This document shows, one piece after another, positions 30,190 to 37,908 of a stretch of DNA of 48,048 nucleotides (positions within the stretch are counted from its first letter, which is position 1; each line of letters begins with the position of its first letter). A model generated the notes under the pieces. That model saw nothing but the letters and a program-made list of their open reading frames with translations. It was not told where the DNA came from and did not search any database. This DNA comes from Halobacteriales archaeon QS_4_69_31 (GTDB taxonomy: Archaea > Halobacteriota > Halobacteria > Halobacteriales > Haloarculaceae): NCBI GenBank assembly GCA_003021655.1, contig PXRP01000038.1:1-48048 (forward strand). Reading direction: 5' to 3'. A program made the translations under genes and the position numbers.

Positions 30190-31227
30190 ATGGCGACGAC
30201 AGGCTCTACGGAAGACGACGTGCTAGACGCCGACGGGGACGTCGGCTCGCTCCACAAGGACGACGAGATCGAATCGCGGGTCGGCTGGCGCTACACCCTC
30301 AGCCAGATCAGAGGCGACCCGACGGCGCTGGGCGGGCTGGTCGTGATCGCGTTCATGTCGGGGCTGGCTCTGTTCGCGACGGTCGACGCGGTGGTCTTCG
30401 ACATCCTCTCGGAGTACCAGGTCTTCGCCCAGTACGGCGTGCGCAAGTACTGGATCGCCGAGACGTTCTGGATCAGCCCGATCAAGGAGCCACTCGAGAC
30501 GCCCCGGCTCCTCCCGCCGGCGCCCCTGGAGAACGTCTACGGCCAGGGGACCTGGGCCCACCCGCTCGGGACCGACGACCGCGGACGGGACATCCTCGCG
30601 CGACTCGTCTACGGCTCCCGGATCGCCATCACGGTCGGGGCCATCGCGACCGTCGTCGGCATGGTCGGCGGAACCGTCGTCGGCGCGGTGGCGGGCTACT
30701 ACGGCGGCCGGGTCGACGACCTGCTCATGCGCGCCGTCGAGACGCTGTACGCCATCCCCTTTTTCATCCTGGTGCTCGCGTTCATCGCGGTGTTCGGGAC
30801 GAACCTCGCGTTCGTGATGGTCGGGGTCGGCATCGCCTCTATCCCCACGTTCGCCAGGCTCATCCGCTCGGAGGTGGTCAGCGTCCGCGAGAAGGCCTAC
30901 ATCGAGGCCGCCACGGCCGCCGGGGTCCGTGACCGCAACATCATCCGCCGGCACGTCATCCCCAACAGCTTCGCGCCCGTGCTCGTCCAGGGCACGCTCC
31001 AGATCGGGACCGCCATCCTCATCGTCGCCGGGCTCTCGTTCCTGGGCTTTGGCGTCCAGCCGCCGACCCCCTCCTGGGGGCAGATGCTCTCGAAGTCCCG
31101 CGCGGTGATGATCGAGAACGTCTGGTACAGCATCTGGCCCGGCCTCTGTATCCTCGTCACCGTGGTGGCGTTCAACATGTTCGGCGACGGCCTGCGCGAC
31201 GCGCTCGACCCACGACTCAACAACTAA
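30190..31227 (+). CDS. ABC transporter permease, DppC/OppC type
   Basis: A 345-residue second permease. A charged N-terminal tail of about 40 residues precedes the first helix (GGLVVIAFMSGLALFATVDA). The family hallmark HPLGTDDRGRDILARLVYGS is present, as is the EAA loop AYIEAATAAGVRDRNIIRRH and the conserved LSFLGFGVQPPTPSWGQM near the C-terminus. An insertion of about 60 residues between helix 1 and the HPLGTD motif is longer than in bacterial DppC. It begins 1 nt after the preceding stop and ends 1 nt before the ATPase gene. Confidence 0.92.
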   Translation: MATTGSTEDDVLDADGDVGSLHKDDEIESRVGWRYTLSQIRGDPTALGGLVVIAFMSGLALFATVDAVVFDILSEYQVFAQYGVRKYWIAETFWISPIKEPLETPRLLPPAPLENVYGQGTWAHPLGTDDRGRDILARLVYGSRIAITVGAIATVVGMVGGTVVGAVAGYYGGRVDDLLMRAVETLYAIPFFILVLAFIAVFGTNLAFVMVGVGIASIPTFARLIRSEVVSVREKAYIEAATAAGVRDRNIIRRHVIPNSFAPVLVQGTLQIGTAILIVAGLSFLGFGVQPPTPSWGQMLSKSRAVMIENVWYSIWPGLCILVTVVAFNMFGDGLRDALDPRLNN

Positions 31228-31228
31228 C

Positions 31229-32395
31229 ATGGACCCGATACTCGAAGTCCGCGACCTGCAGACGCACTTTTTCACGGCCGACGGCGTCGTCCGTGCCGTC
31301 GACGGGGTCTCCTTCGACGTCTACGAGGAGGAGATCGTCGGCATCGTCGGCGAATCCGGCGCCGGCAAGAGCGTCGCCGCCAAGTCGATCATGCGGCTCG
31401 TCGAGGACCCCGGCTCGATCGTCGGCGGCGAGGTCCGCTTCAAGGGCGAGACCATCGTCTCCTTCGAGGAAGACGAGAACGGCGAGCGCACCGAGAGCGA
31501 GGAGATGCTCTCGAACCGGGAGATGCGCGAGCGGATCCGGGGCCGCGAGATCGCCATCATCTTCCAGGACCCCATGGAGAGTCTCAACCCGGTGTTCACC
31601 GTCGGCGGCCAGCTCCGGGAGTTCATCGAGATCAACCGCGACGTCGGCGAGTCCCGCGCCCGCGAGACCGCCGTCGACATGCTCCGGGAGGTCGGCATCC
31701 CCGAGCCGAGCGAGCGGTTCGGCGACTACCCCCACGAGTTCTCCGGCGGCATGCGCCAGCGCGTGCTCATCGCGATGGCGCTGGCGTGTGAACCCAGCCT
31801 CGTCATCGCCGACGAGCCCACGACGGCCCTGGACGTCACCGTCGAGGGCCAGATCCTCGAACAGGTGGCCGACCTCCAGGAAAAATACGGGACCAGCTTC
31901 ATCTGGGTCACACACGACATGGGCGTCGTCGCGGAGATCTGCGACCGCGTGAACGTCATGTACCTCGGCCAGATGGCCGAACGGGCCGACGTCGACAGCC
32001 TCTTTCACGACACCAAACACCCCTACACCGACGCGTTGCTGGACTCGCTGCCCCGGCCGGACCAGACCGTCGAGGAACTCAAGCCGATCGTCGGCGTGAT
32101 GCCCGAGGCGATAAACCCCCCGCCGGGCTGTCGGTTCCACACCCGGTGTCCGGACGCCCGCGAGGTCTGCCGGCGGACCAACCCCGAGCCGCGGGACGTC
32201 TCCGGGCCCGACGAGCGCACCCACCGGGCGGCCTGCCTGAAACACGAGGAGGTGTTCAAGGTCGACTACTCGGCCAGCGCGCCCATCGAGAACGAGACCA
32301 GCGCGGGCTTCGACGTCGGCCGCACCAGTACCGACACCGGCGCGGTCGACGCCGACGGGGGCGTACACGGGAGCAGGGGTGGCGCCGATGAGTGA
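31229..32395 (+). CDS. ABC transporter ATPase, DppD/OppD type
   Basis: A 388-residue nucleotide-binding subunit. Walker A GESGAGKS at residues 41-48, Q-loop [10 protein letters not shown] at 112-121, signature SGGMRQ at 172-177, Walker B LVIADE at 191-196, and the switch His in WVTHDMG. The C-terminal oligopeptide-transport domain has [19 protein letters not shown]; such cysteines hold an iron-sulfur cluster in some homologues. The last 45 residues are a variable tail. Its stop overlaps the next start by 8 nt, indicating coupled translation with the partner ATPase. Confidence 0.93.
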   Translation: MDPILEVRDLQTHFFTADGVVRAVDGVSFDVYEEEIVGIVGESGAGKSVAAKSIMRLVEDPGSIVGGEVRFKGETIVSFEEDENGERTESEEMLSNREMRERIRGREIAIIFQDPMESLNPVFTVGGQLREFIEINRDVGESRARETAVDMLREVGIPEPSERFGDYPHEFSGGMRQRVLIAMALACEPSLVIADEPTTALDVTVEGQILEQVADLQEKYGTSFIWVTHDMGVVAEICDRVNVMYLGQMAERADVDSLFHDTKHPYTDALLDSLPRPDQTVEELKPIVGVMPEAINPPPGCRFHTRCPDAREVCRRTNPEPRDVSGPDERTHRAACLKHEEVFKVDYSASAPIENETSAGFDVGRTSTDTGAVDADGGVHGSRGGADE

Positions 32396-33722
32396 CGTCT
32401 CCGGCCCCGGCGAGGGGGCGAGTGCCGGACCCGACGTCGCCGAGGAGGGCGACCCGCTCTTGCGCGTCGAGGGGCTGACCAAACACTTCGCGAACGACTC
32501 GGGCTTTCTCTCCTGGTTGAACGTCGAGCGCGACGCCGACGGCGTCCCGGTGTCGGTGGGCCGGGAGTGGGTCCGCGCCGTCGAGGACGTTACCTTCGAC
32601 ATCCGGCGGGGCGAGACGCTCGGGCTGGTCGGCGAGTCCGGCTGTGGGAAGAGCACGCTCGCGCGGACGGTCCTGCGGCTGGTCGACCCGACCGAGGGCG
32701 ACGTCTACTTCGAGGGCGACAACCTCGCAGCACTGGACGGCGAGGCGCTGCGCCGCAAGCGCAAGGACATGCAGATCATCTTCCAGGACCCCCAGTCGTC
32801 GCTGGACCCGCGGATGAAGGTCGGACCCATCGTCGAGGAACCCATGAAGGCCCACGGCATGCTCGACGACGACGGCCGCGAGGAGCGCGCCCGCGAACTG
32901 CTGGAGCGGGTCGGTCTCGACCCCCAGCACTACAACCGCTACCCCCACGCGTTCTCGGGCGGCCAGCGCCAGCGCATCAACCTCGCTCGCGCCCTCTCGG
33001 TCAACCCCGACTTCATCGTCTGTGACGAACCGACGAGCGCGCTCGACGCCTCCATCCAGGCCCAGGTGCTCAACACGATGCGCCGCCTCCAGGACGAGTT
33101 CGGCCTCACCTACCTCTTTATCAGCCACGACCTCTCTGTCATCAGGCACATCTCCGACCGCGTCGCCGTGATGTACCTCGGCGAGATCGTCGAACTCGCG
33201 GGCAAGGAGGAACTGTACGAGAACCCCCAGCACCCGTACACGAAGGCGCTCCTGGAGTCCATCCCCGTCCCCGACCCCCGGAAGTCCGAGACGCGGGGCG
33301 TCCTTGAGGGCGACGTACCCAGCCCCATCGAACCGCCCAGCGGCTGTCGGTTCCGCACACGCTGTCCGGAGTTCATCGCCCCCGAACAGTACGACCTCAC
33401 GCCCGAGGAGTGGGCCAACGTCCGGGCCTTTACCCGCCGTGTCATCCGCCACGGCTTCGAGATGACCACCCGGGCGGACCTCGAAGCGGAGTTCTTCACG
33501 GAGGCCCGCCCCGGCGGCGCGGCCGGCGAGGCGCTCGACCGCGCGTTCGTTCTCCTCGAACGCGGCGAGTGGGACGCGGCCGCCGACCACCTCCGCGAGT
33601 CGTTCACCGAACCCAGTATCTGTGCCCGCGAACAGCCCGCCTACGAGGTCGACCCCGAGTACGGCGACGACCGCCACTTCTGTGCCTGCCACCTCCAGCG
33701 CGACGCGGAGATGACCCACTGA
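32388..33722 (+). CDS. ABC transporter ATPase, DppF/OppF type
   Basis: A 444-residue partner ATPase. Walker [10 protein letters not shown] at residues 82-90, Q-loop [10 protein letters not shown], signature SGGQRQR, Walker [11 protein letters not shown], and switch FISHDLS are all present. The C-terminal domain starts with [12 protein letters not shown], but about 85 helical residues separate it from the last cysteines (SICAREQPA ... HFCACHL), longer than in bacterial OppF. A roughly 25-residue insertion also sits before Walker A ([20 protein letters not shown]). It completes the operon. ATG 32388 fits the 8-nt overlap with the upstream gene. Confidence 0.93.
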   Translation: MSDVSGPGEGASAGPDVAEEGDPLLRVEGLTKHFANDSGFLSWLNVERDADGVPVSVGREWVRAVEDVTFDIRRGETLGLVGESGCGKSTLARTVLRLVDPTEGDVYFEGDNLAALDGEALRRKRKDMQIIFQDPQSSLDPRMKVGPIVEEPMKAHGMLDDDGREERARELLERVGLDPQHYNRYPHAFSGGQRQRINLARALSVNPDFIVCDEPTSALDASIQAQVLNTMRRLQDEFGLTYLFISHDLSVIRHISDRVAVMYLGEIVELAGKEELYENPQHPYTKALLESIPVPDPRKSETRGVLEGDVPSPIEPPSGCRFRTRCPEFIAPEQYDLTPEEWANVRAFTRRVIRHGFEMTTRADLEAEFFTEARPGGAAGEALDRAFVLLERGEWDAAADHLRESFTEPSICAREQPAYEVDPEYGDDRHFCACHLQRDAEMTH

Positions 33723-33775
33723 CCTCCCGCGTCGAGACCGACATCTACTTTCGCCGGCCGGGCCCAGAGACGGCC

Positions 33776-34390
33776 ATGTACCTCGGACGGTTCCTCGTCG
33801 TCGCGCCGACGGTGGGCGCGTACCGCGTCTCCTCGCGGTCGTTCCCGAACCGGGAGGCAACCGTGCACGGTCCCGACACCGTCACGGTCGGTCCCACAGC
33901 CGACGCGCCCGAGACGGACAACCCCTACATCGCGTACAACTGCCTGCGCGCGACCGAGCGCGGGGCAGTCCTGGGGAACGGCTCCCACGTCGACCCCATC
34001 GCCGAGAAGCTGGCGCTGGGCTACCCCGCCCGGGACGCGCTGGCCGAGCCGCTGCTCGCGCTCGACTTCGAGAAGGACGACTACGACACGCCCCGCGTCG
34101 CGGGCATCGTCGGCGTCGCCGGCGACGACCCGACGACACCGGGCGACGGCCCCGGTGCGGTCGTCGGGACTGTCCGCCGCGACGCCCTCCTCGTCGAGGC
34201 GGTCGCGGAGCCGACGCTGGTCGCCACCTACGAGAAAGACAGCCCCGGACCCGTCGAGTTCGGGGCGACCGACGCGGCCGGCGCCGCCAGGGAGGCCTAC
34301 GACCTGGCGTTCGAACACGAGGTCTGTGCCGTCGGCGTCTCGGGTTCGGCCACAGACGGGTTCGACACCGCCGTCGTCAACGGCGACTGA
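33776..34390 (+). CDS. purO: archaeal IMP cyclohydrolase PurO
   Basis: A 204-residue enzyme that closes FAICAR to IMP, the last step of purine synthesis in many archaea, where bacterial PurH is missing. The family N-terminus [20 protein letters not shown] and the conserved [11 protein letters not shown] segment are seen, with length matching the family. It starts at ATG 33776; a weak TATA (ATCTACTTT) lies about 28 nt upstream, so it is probably separate from the transporter operon that ends 53 nt before. Confidence 0.9.
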   Translation: MYLGRFLVVAPTVGAYRVSSRSFPNREATVHGPDTVTVGPTADAPETDNPYIAYNCLRATERGAVLGNGSHVDPIAEKLALGYPARDALAEPLLALDFEKDDYDTPRVAGIVGVAGDDPTTPGDGPGAVVGTVRRDALLVEAVAEPTLVATYEKDSPGPVEFGATDAAGAAREAYDLAFEHEVCAVGVSGSATDGFDTAVVNGD

Positions 34391-34412
34391 GAGCGGGGCG
34401 CGACCGGTGTCG

Positions 34413-34925
34413 TCACCGCAGGTCGCCGACGTCGCTCATCGTCTCACCGAGCGCGTCGCGCTTGTCGACGGCGGCGTCCTCGGCGGGCGCGAGCGCCCCC
34501 TCGACGGCCTCGCGGGCGCCCGGTATCGGGTCGTGGGTCTCGACGTAGACCGCCAGCGCGAACTCACGGTCGGAGACGCCGGCCAGGTCGACCGCCTCGG
34601 TCCGCGCGAGCCGGCCCGCCAGCCAGTCGCGGACGACCGCCCGGCCCGTCGGCCCCACTGGCGAGACCGACTCGCCGAACAGGTGCAACGCCTTCGCGCC
34701 GTCGGTCGGGGCCAGCCCCGCCGCCCGCGCCGCGTCGCCGACGCTCTCGCCGCCGGTGTAGGCCTCGACCAGCGTCGCCGCCGTCTCCGGGCCACACGGG
34801 AGTTCGTCCGCGAACGGGGCGAGCCGCTTTACGAGGGACTCGCCGGTCCGGTCGACCGTCGCGACCCCCCGGTCGCGCTGCTCGTCGACGACCTCGACCC
34901 CCGCCGCGATCTCCGGCAGTCCCAT
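34413..34925 (-). CDS. conserved haloarchaeal protein of unknown function
   Basis: A 170-residue soluble, mainly helical, acidic protein. It starts MGLPEIAAGVEVVDEQRDRG and contains a segment like a helix-turn-helix (VGDAARAAGLAPTDGAKALH at about residues 61-80), then LAVYVETHDPIPGAREAVEG. I believe homologues are widespread in haloarchaea, but no function or motif is known to me; a DNA-binding role is only a guess from the helical segment. The start is supported by a TATA box at 34951-34958, about 29 nt upstream. It converges on purO. Confidence 0.72.
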   Translation of the reverse strand: MGLPEIAAGVEVVDEQRDRGVATVDRTGESLVKRLAPFADELPCGPETAATLVEAYTGGESVGDAARAAGLAPTDGAKALHLFGESVSPVGPTGRAVVRDWLAGRLARTEAVDLAGVSDREFALAVYVETHDPIPGAREAVEGALAPAEDAAVDKRDALGETMSDVGDLR

Positions 34926-34950
34926 CAGACGGAGTTACTCCCGTCCACGG

Positions 34951-34958
34951 TTTAATAG
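34951..34958 (-). promoter_or_regulatory. TATA box of the 34413-34925 gene
   Basis: CTATTAAA on the minus strand, about 29 nt from the ATG at 34925. Confidence 0.55.
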
Positions 34959-34986
34959 TTGGGGGATCGACACGAACGGACGGGCG

Positions 34987-35072
34987 CCGGGACCGACCGC
35001 ACCTACCGGTTACCGGTCGGTAAACCGGCGGGGAGCGGGCCCGGGACCGGGACCGACCGCACCGTTTATTAA
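34987..35072 (+). promoter_or_regulatory. promoter region of the TFB gene with a 17-bp direct repeat and near-palindrome
   Basis: CCGGGACCGACCGCACC occurs twice, at 34987-35003 and 35047-35063, exactly 60 nt apart. Between the copies is the near-palindrome CCGGTTACCGG...GGTAAACCGG (35006-35028). The TATA box TTTATTAA at 35065-35072 follows the second copy directly and lies about 30 nt before the ATG at 35098. The second copy therefore covers the BRE position. Confidence 0.55.
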
Positions 35073-35097
35073 CCCCGTTCGGTGCGAAGCTTCGCGT

Positions 35098-35961
35098 ATG
35101 AGCACGACTGCGACAGCGTGCCCGGAATGCGAGGGAGACCTGCGAAGCGAAGGGTTAGAGACCGTCTGTGCCAGCTGCGGACTGGTGGTCGCCGAGGACG
35201 CCATCGACCGCGGCCCGGAGTGGCGGACCTTCGGCGACGAGGAGACAGACCGCGAGCGCACGGGGGCGCCGCTGACACGGTCGCGCCACGACCGCGGGCT
35301 GTCGACGGAGATCGGCCGGTCGACGCGGCTGACGGGGCGCAAGCGCCGCCGGGTCGCGCGCATGCGCCGCCAGCACAACCGCACGAAGATCGGCTCGAAG
35401 GCCGAGCGCAACCAGGTCTACGGCTTCACGGAGATCCGGCGGCTCGTGAGCGCGCTCGGGCTCTCGGAGACCGTCCGCGACCGGGCGTGCGTGCTCTTCG
35501 AGTCGGCACAGAACGCCGACCTCCTGCGGGGGCGCTCGCTGGAGGGCTTTGCGGCCGCGGCGGTCTACGCGACCTGCCGGACGAGCGAGGTCTCCCGCAC
35601 CGTCGAGGAGGTCGTCGCCGACGCGAAGGCCTCGGCCCCGGAGTTGCGGGCCGCCTACGACGCCCTGAACCGGGAACTCGGCCTGCCGACCGGACCCATC
35701 GACCCGCGCGAGTACCTCCCGCGGTTCGCGAGCGACCTCGACCTCCCGAGCGAGGTCGAACAGCGCGCCCGCGAACTGGCCGAGCGCGCCCACGAGGCGA
35801 ACCTGGTCGCCGGGCGCAACCCTGCCGGCGTCGCGGCCGCCTGTCTGTACACCGCGGCCGACGAGCGGTCCTACCCGCTGACCCAGCAGGAGGCCGCCGA
35901 CGTCGCGGACGTGACGCCGGTGACGCTGCGGTCGACCTACGTCGACCTGCGCGAGGAGTGA
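35098..35961 (+). CDS. tfb: transcription initiation factor IIB (TFB)
   Basis: A 287-residue TFB. The zinc ribbon has CPEC (Cys8, Cys11) and CASC (Cys24, Cys27), followed by the B-reader/finger region (EWRTFGDEETDRERTGAP) and two cyclin-like repeats (about residues 105-190 and 200-285), the second with AGVAAACLYTAA-type core sequence. TFB bridges TBP at the TATA box and RNA polymerase. Haloarchaea carry several TFB paralogues with different promoter preference; this one is a little shorter than the usual 310-330 residues, mainly at the N-terminus. The start is supported by the TATA box 30 nt upstream. Confidence 0.93.
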   Translation: MSTTATACPECEGDLRSEGLETVCASCGLVVAEDAIDRGPEWRTFGDEETDRERTGAPLTRSRHDRGLSTEIGRSTRLTGRKRRRVARMRRQHNRTKIGSKAERNQVYGFTEIRRLVSALGLSETVRDRACVLFESAQNADLLRGRSLEGFAAAAVYATCRTSEVSRTVEEVVADAKASAPELRAAYDALNRELGLPTGPIDPREYLPRFASDLDLPSEVEQRARELAERAHEANLVAGRNPAGVAAACLYTAADERSYPLTQQEAADVADVTPVTLRSTYVDLREE

Positions 35962-36092
35962 GCGTCGACATCGTCGAGACGTTCAGCAGTTCGAGGCCAC
36001 GAGGCCGGACCGAGACCCGCGCCGACGCGCTTGACGCCGCTCCCGGCGACGGAGGAGAGTGACCGCCGACCCGGGTCCGCGCCCGCGCCCGG

Positions 36093-36773
36093 TCACGCCG
36101 GCCGCCGGTTTCGGTCGACCGCTCGCTCGACCCGGGACGCCAGGTCCGCGAGCGCCTCGCCCGCGGCGTCGTCGGGCGCGTAGTCGGCGACCGGGACGCC
36201 GGCCGCCTGTGCCGCCGGGACCGCCGCCGACTCGGGGACGACGGTCACCGGCCCGCCCAGTTCGCGCGCCACGAGGTCGGTCGGCGCGTCCTGGCTCGCG
36301 CGGTTCAGCGCGATGGCCGCGAGGCCCGCGTCGAGTTCGCGTGCCAGCGCCCGCGCCCGGAAGGCGTCCCCCAGGGCCGCGGGCGTCGGTTCGGTCACCA
36401 GGACGCAGGCGTCGGCGGCGAGCAGACCCAGTCCCACGTCGCCCGATAGCCCCGCCGGACAGTCGACGACGACGGCCCCGTAGGCGGCGGCGACCGCCTC
36501 GACGGTCTCGACCAGCGCCGTCGGGTCACAGGCCCGCGCGCCGGCGAGTGACCGCCCGCAGGGGAGCAACGCCACCGGCCCGCCCTCGCGGACCGCCTCG
36601 ACCGGGTTGGCACGCCCGGCGAGGACATCGTGCAGGTCCGGCCCGCGTCCGGCCGGCAGGTCCGCCATCGACAGGTCCGCGTCGACGACGACCGCCTCCA
36701 GGGCCGCCCCGAGGTTGTACGCGACCGTCGACTTGCCGACGCCGCCCTTGCCGCCGACGACTGCGAGGATCAT
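36093..36773 (-). CDS. MinD/ParA-family P-loop ATPase
   Basis: A 226-residue ATPase. The deviant Walker A is GGKGGVGKST at residues 7-16, the switch-I part VVVDADLSMADLP, and Walker B AVVVDCPAGLSGDVG. MinD-type ATPases position proteins or partition complexes in the cell; haloarchaea have several, with roles in motility or chemotaxis placement for some. The C-terminal membrane-targeting helix of bacterial MinD is not evident. The start codon overlaps the stop of the upstream gene (ATGA), so the two are co-translated and probably work together. Confidence 0.87.
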   Translation of the reverse strand: MILAVVGGKGGVGKSTVAYNLGAALEAVVVDADLSMADLPAGRGPDLHDVLAGRANPVEAVREGGPVALLPCGRSLAGARACDPTALVETVEAVAAAYGAVVVDCPAGLSGDVGLGLLAADACVLVTEPTPAALGDAFRARALARELDAGLAAIALNRASQDAPTDLVARELGGPVTVVPESAAVPAAQAAGVPVADYAPDDAAGEALADLASRVERAVDRNRRPA

Positions 36774-37732
36774 CGCTCCCCGGCCGTCCGCCGGTCGCGC
36801 TGGTCCGTGACGGCCGCGGCCCGCTCCCCGAGCCTGTCGACCCGCCGGGAGACGCGCGCCAGCGCCCGCCTGTCCGCGGCGACGGCCCCCCGGAGCGGCG
36901 CGCCCCCGTCGCCGCGCTCGACGGCCCCGAGGCGCTCGTCCACGTCCCGCAACCACGCCCGCACGACACGAGGGACGACGAACGGGTCGGCGGGGGCGCA
37001 ACCGGACGACCCCGCGCCGCTTGACCCGTCCGAGCGCGCGTCCGCCCCGTCGGGGCCGCTAGGCGCGGTCGACTCGCCCTCGCCGTCGTCGCGGCCGTCC
37101 CCGGGGTCGTCGCCGCCGTCGGCCGGTGACCGTGCCGCGTCGGACGGCCCGCCCGGCGACTCGCCGGGGTCGGTGTCCGGGTGCCGGGACGGCTCCCCTT
37201 CGCAAACCGCGCCCGGCGTCGAGTCCGCGTCGCCGTCCGGTTGTGCCCGCGGGTCCGCTTCCGCGTCGTCGCTCGCGGCCGGGGCCGGGTCGGGGACCGG
37301 GACGGCGTCGCGGGGGACCAGTGGGTCGCCCAGCGACCGGACGACGCCGGCCGGCGTCGGCTCGGTGTCCGCGGGTGCCCCCACCTCCAGGGACCCGAGA
37401 CGGACCGGCGTATCGGTCGCCCCGCCGGACGCGGCGTCGTCGACCATCGCGTCGGCCGACCCGCCGTCGGGCGCCGGCGACAGTCGTCCCGGGTCCGTTC
37501 CGGCGAGGCCGGGCGTCGCGTAGCCGGCGACAAGCCGGTTCTCGGGCGTGACGATACCCTCGAACCCGCCGTCGTCCCAGCCGGCCGCGGGCCGGCCCCG
37601 TCGCCGCGGCGGCCAGACTGGCCCGTCGAGCCGGTTCTCGACGCGGACGCGGCGCGGCCAGTCGGCCGTGACGTACACCCGGACGAGCGTCACCCCGTCC
37701 GTCCGTTCGATGTCCCAGTCGAGCGTGACCAT
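36770..37732 (-). CDS. haloarchaeal protein of unknown function coupled to a MinD-like ATPase
   Basis: A 320-residue protein in three parts. Residues 1-70 form a beta-rich domain (MVTLDWDIERTDGVTLVRVY ... RRVRVENRLDGPVWPPRR). A long disordered Pro/Asp/Gly/Ser linker fills about 75-245. The C-terminus is a basic helical segment (VVPRVVRAWLRDVDERLGAV ... ALARVSRRVDRLGERAAAV) that may form a coiled coil. I do not recognise a family with known function. The gene precedes and overlaps the MinD-like gene by 4 nt, which suggests it is a partner or cargo. A TATA box ATTTAAAT at 37756-37763 supports the ATG at 37732. Confidence 0.75.
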   Translation of the reverse strand: MVTLDWDIERTDGVTLVRVYVTADWPRRVRVENRLDGPVWPPRRRGRPAAGWDDGGFEGIVTPENRLVAGYATPGLAGTDPGRLSPAPDGGSADAMVDDAASGGATDTPVRLGSLEVGAPADTEPTPAGVVRSLGDPLVPRDAVPVPDPAPAASDDAEADPRAQPDGDADSTPGAVCEGEPSRHPDTDPGESPGGPSDAARSPADGGDDPGDGRDDGEGESTAPSGPDGADARSDGSSGAGSSGCAPADPFVVPRVVRAWLRDVDERLGAVERGDGGAPLRGAVAADRRALARVSRRVDRLGERAAAVTDQRDRRTAGER

Positions 37733-37755
37733 GGCGGCGCTGGCCTCGCTCTCGG

Positions 37756-37763
37756 ATTTAAAT
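37756..37763 (-). promoter_or_regulatory. TATA box of the MinD-partner operon
   Basis: The palindromic ATTTAAAT lies about 28 nt before the ATG at 37732. Confidence 0.55.
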
Positions 37764-37876
37764 CTCCGGGCGAGAGTTCGGGACCCGGAGAACAGAGCCA
37801 TCCAGATCCCGCGTTTCGGCCTCCCCGTCCGGGGACCGCCGGCCTGTCCCGCGGTGACCGGCGCCGGTGACCGGCA

Positions 37877-37884
37877 CGTTTAGG
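37877..37884 (+). promoter_or_regulatory. TATA box of the XPD-like helicase gene
   Basis: CGTTTAGG about 29 nt before the GTG at 37909; it supports the leaderless GTG start. Confidence 0.5.
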
Positions 37885-37908
37885 CCGGTTGCCCTCGTGC
37901 GTTCGAGC

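Noticed and set aside
36059..37024. Pro/Arg-rich plus-strand frame opposite the MinD-like gene
   Set aside because: Its composition is typical of an antisense shadow, and the minus strand has the P-loop motif and coupled start.
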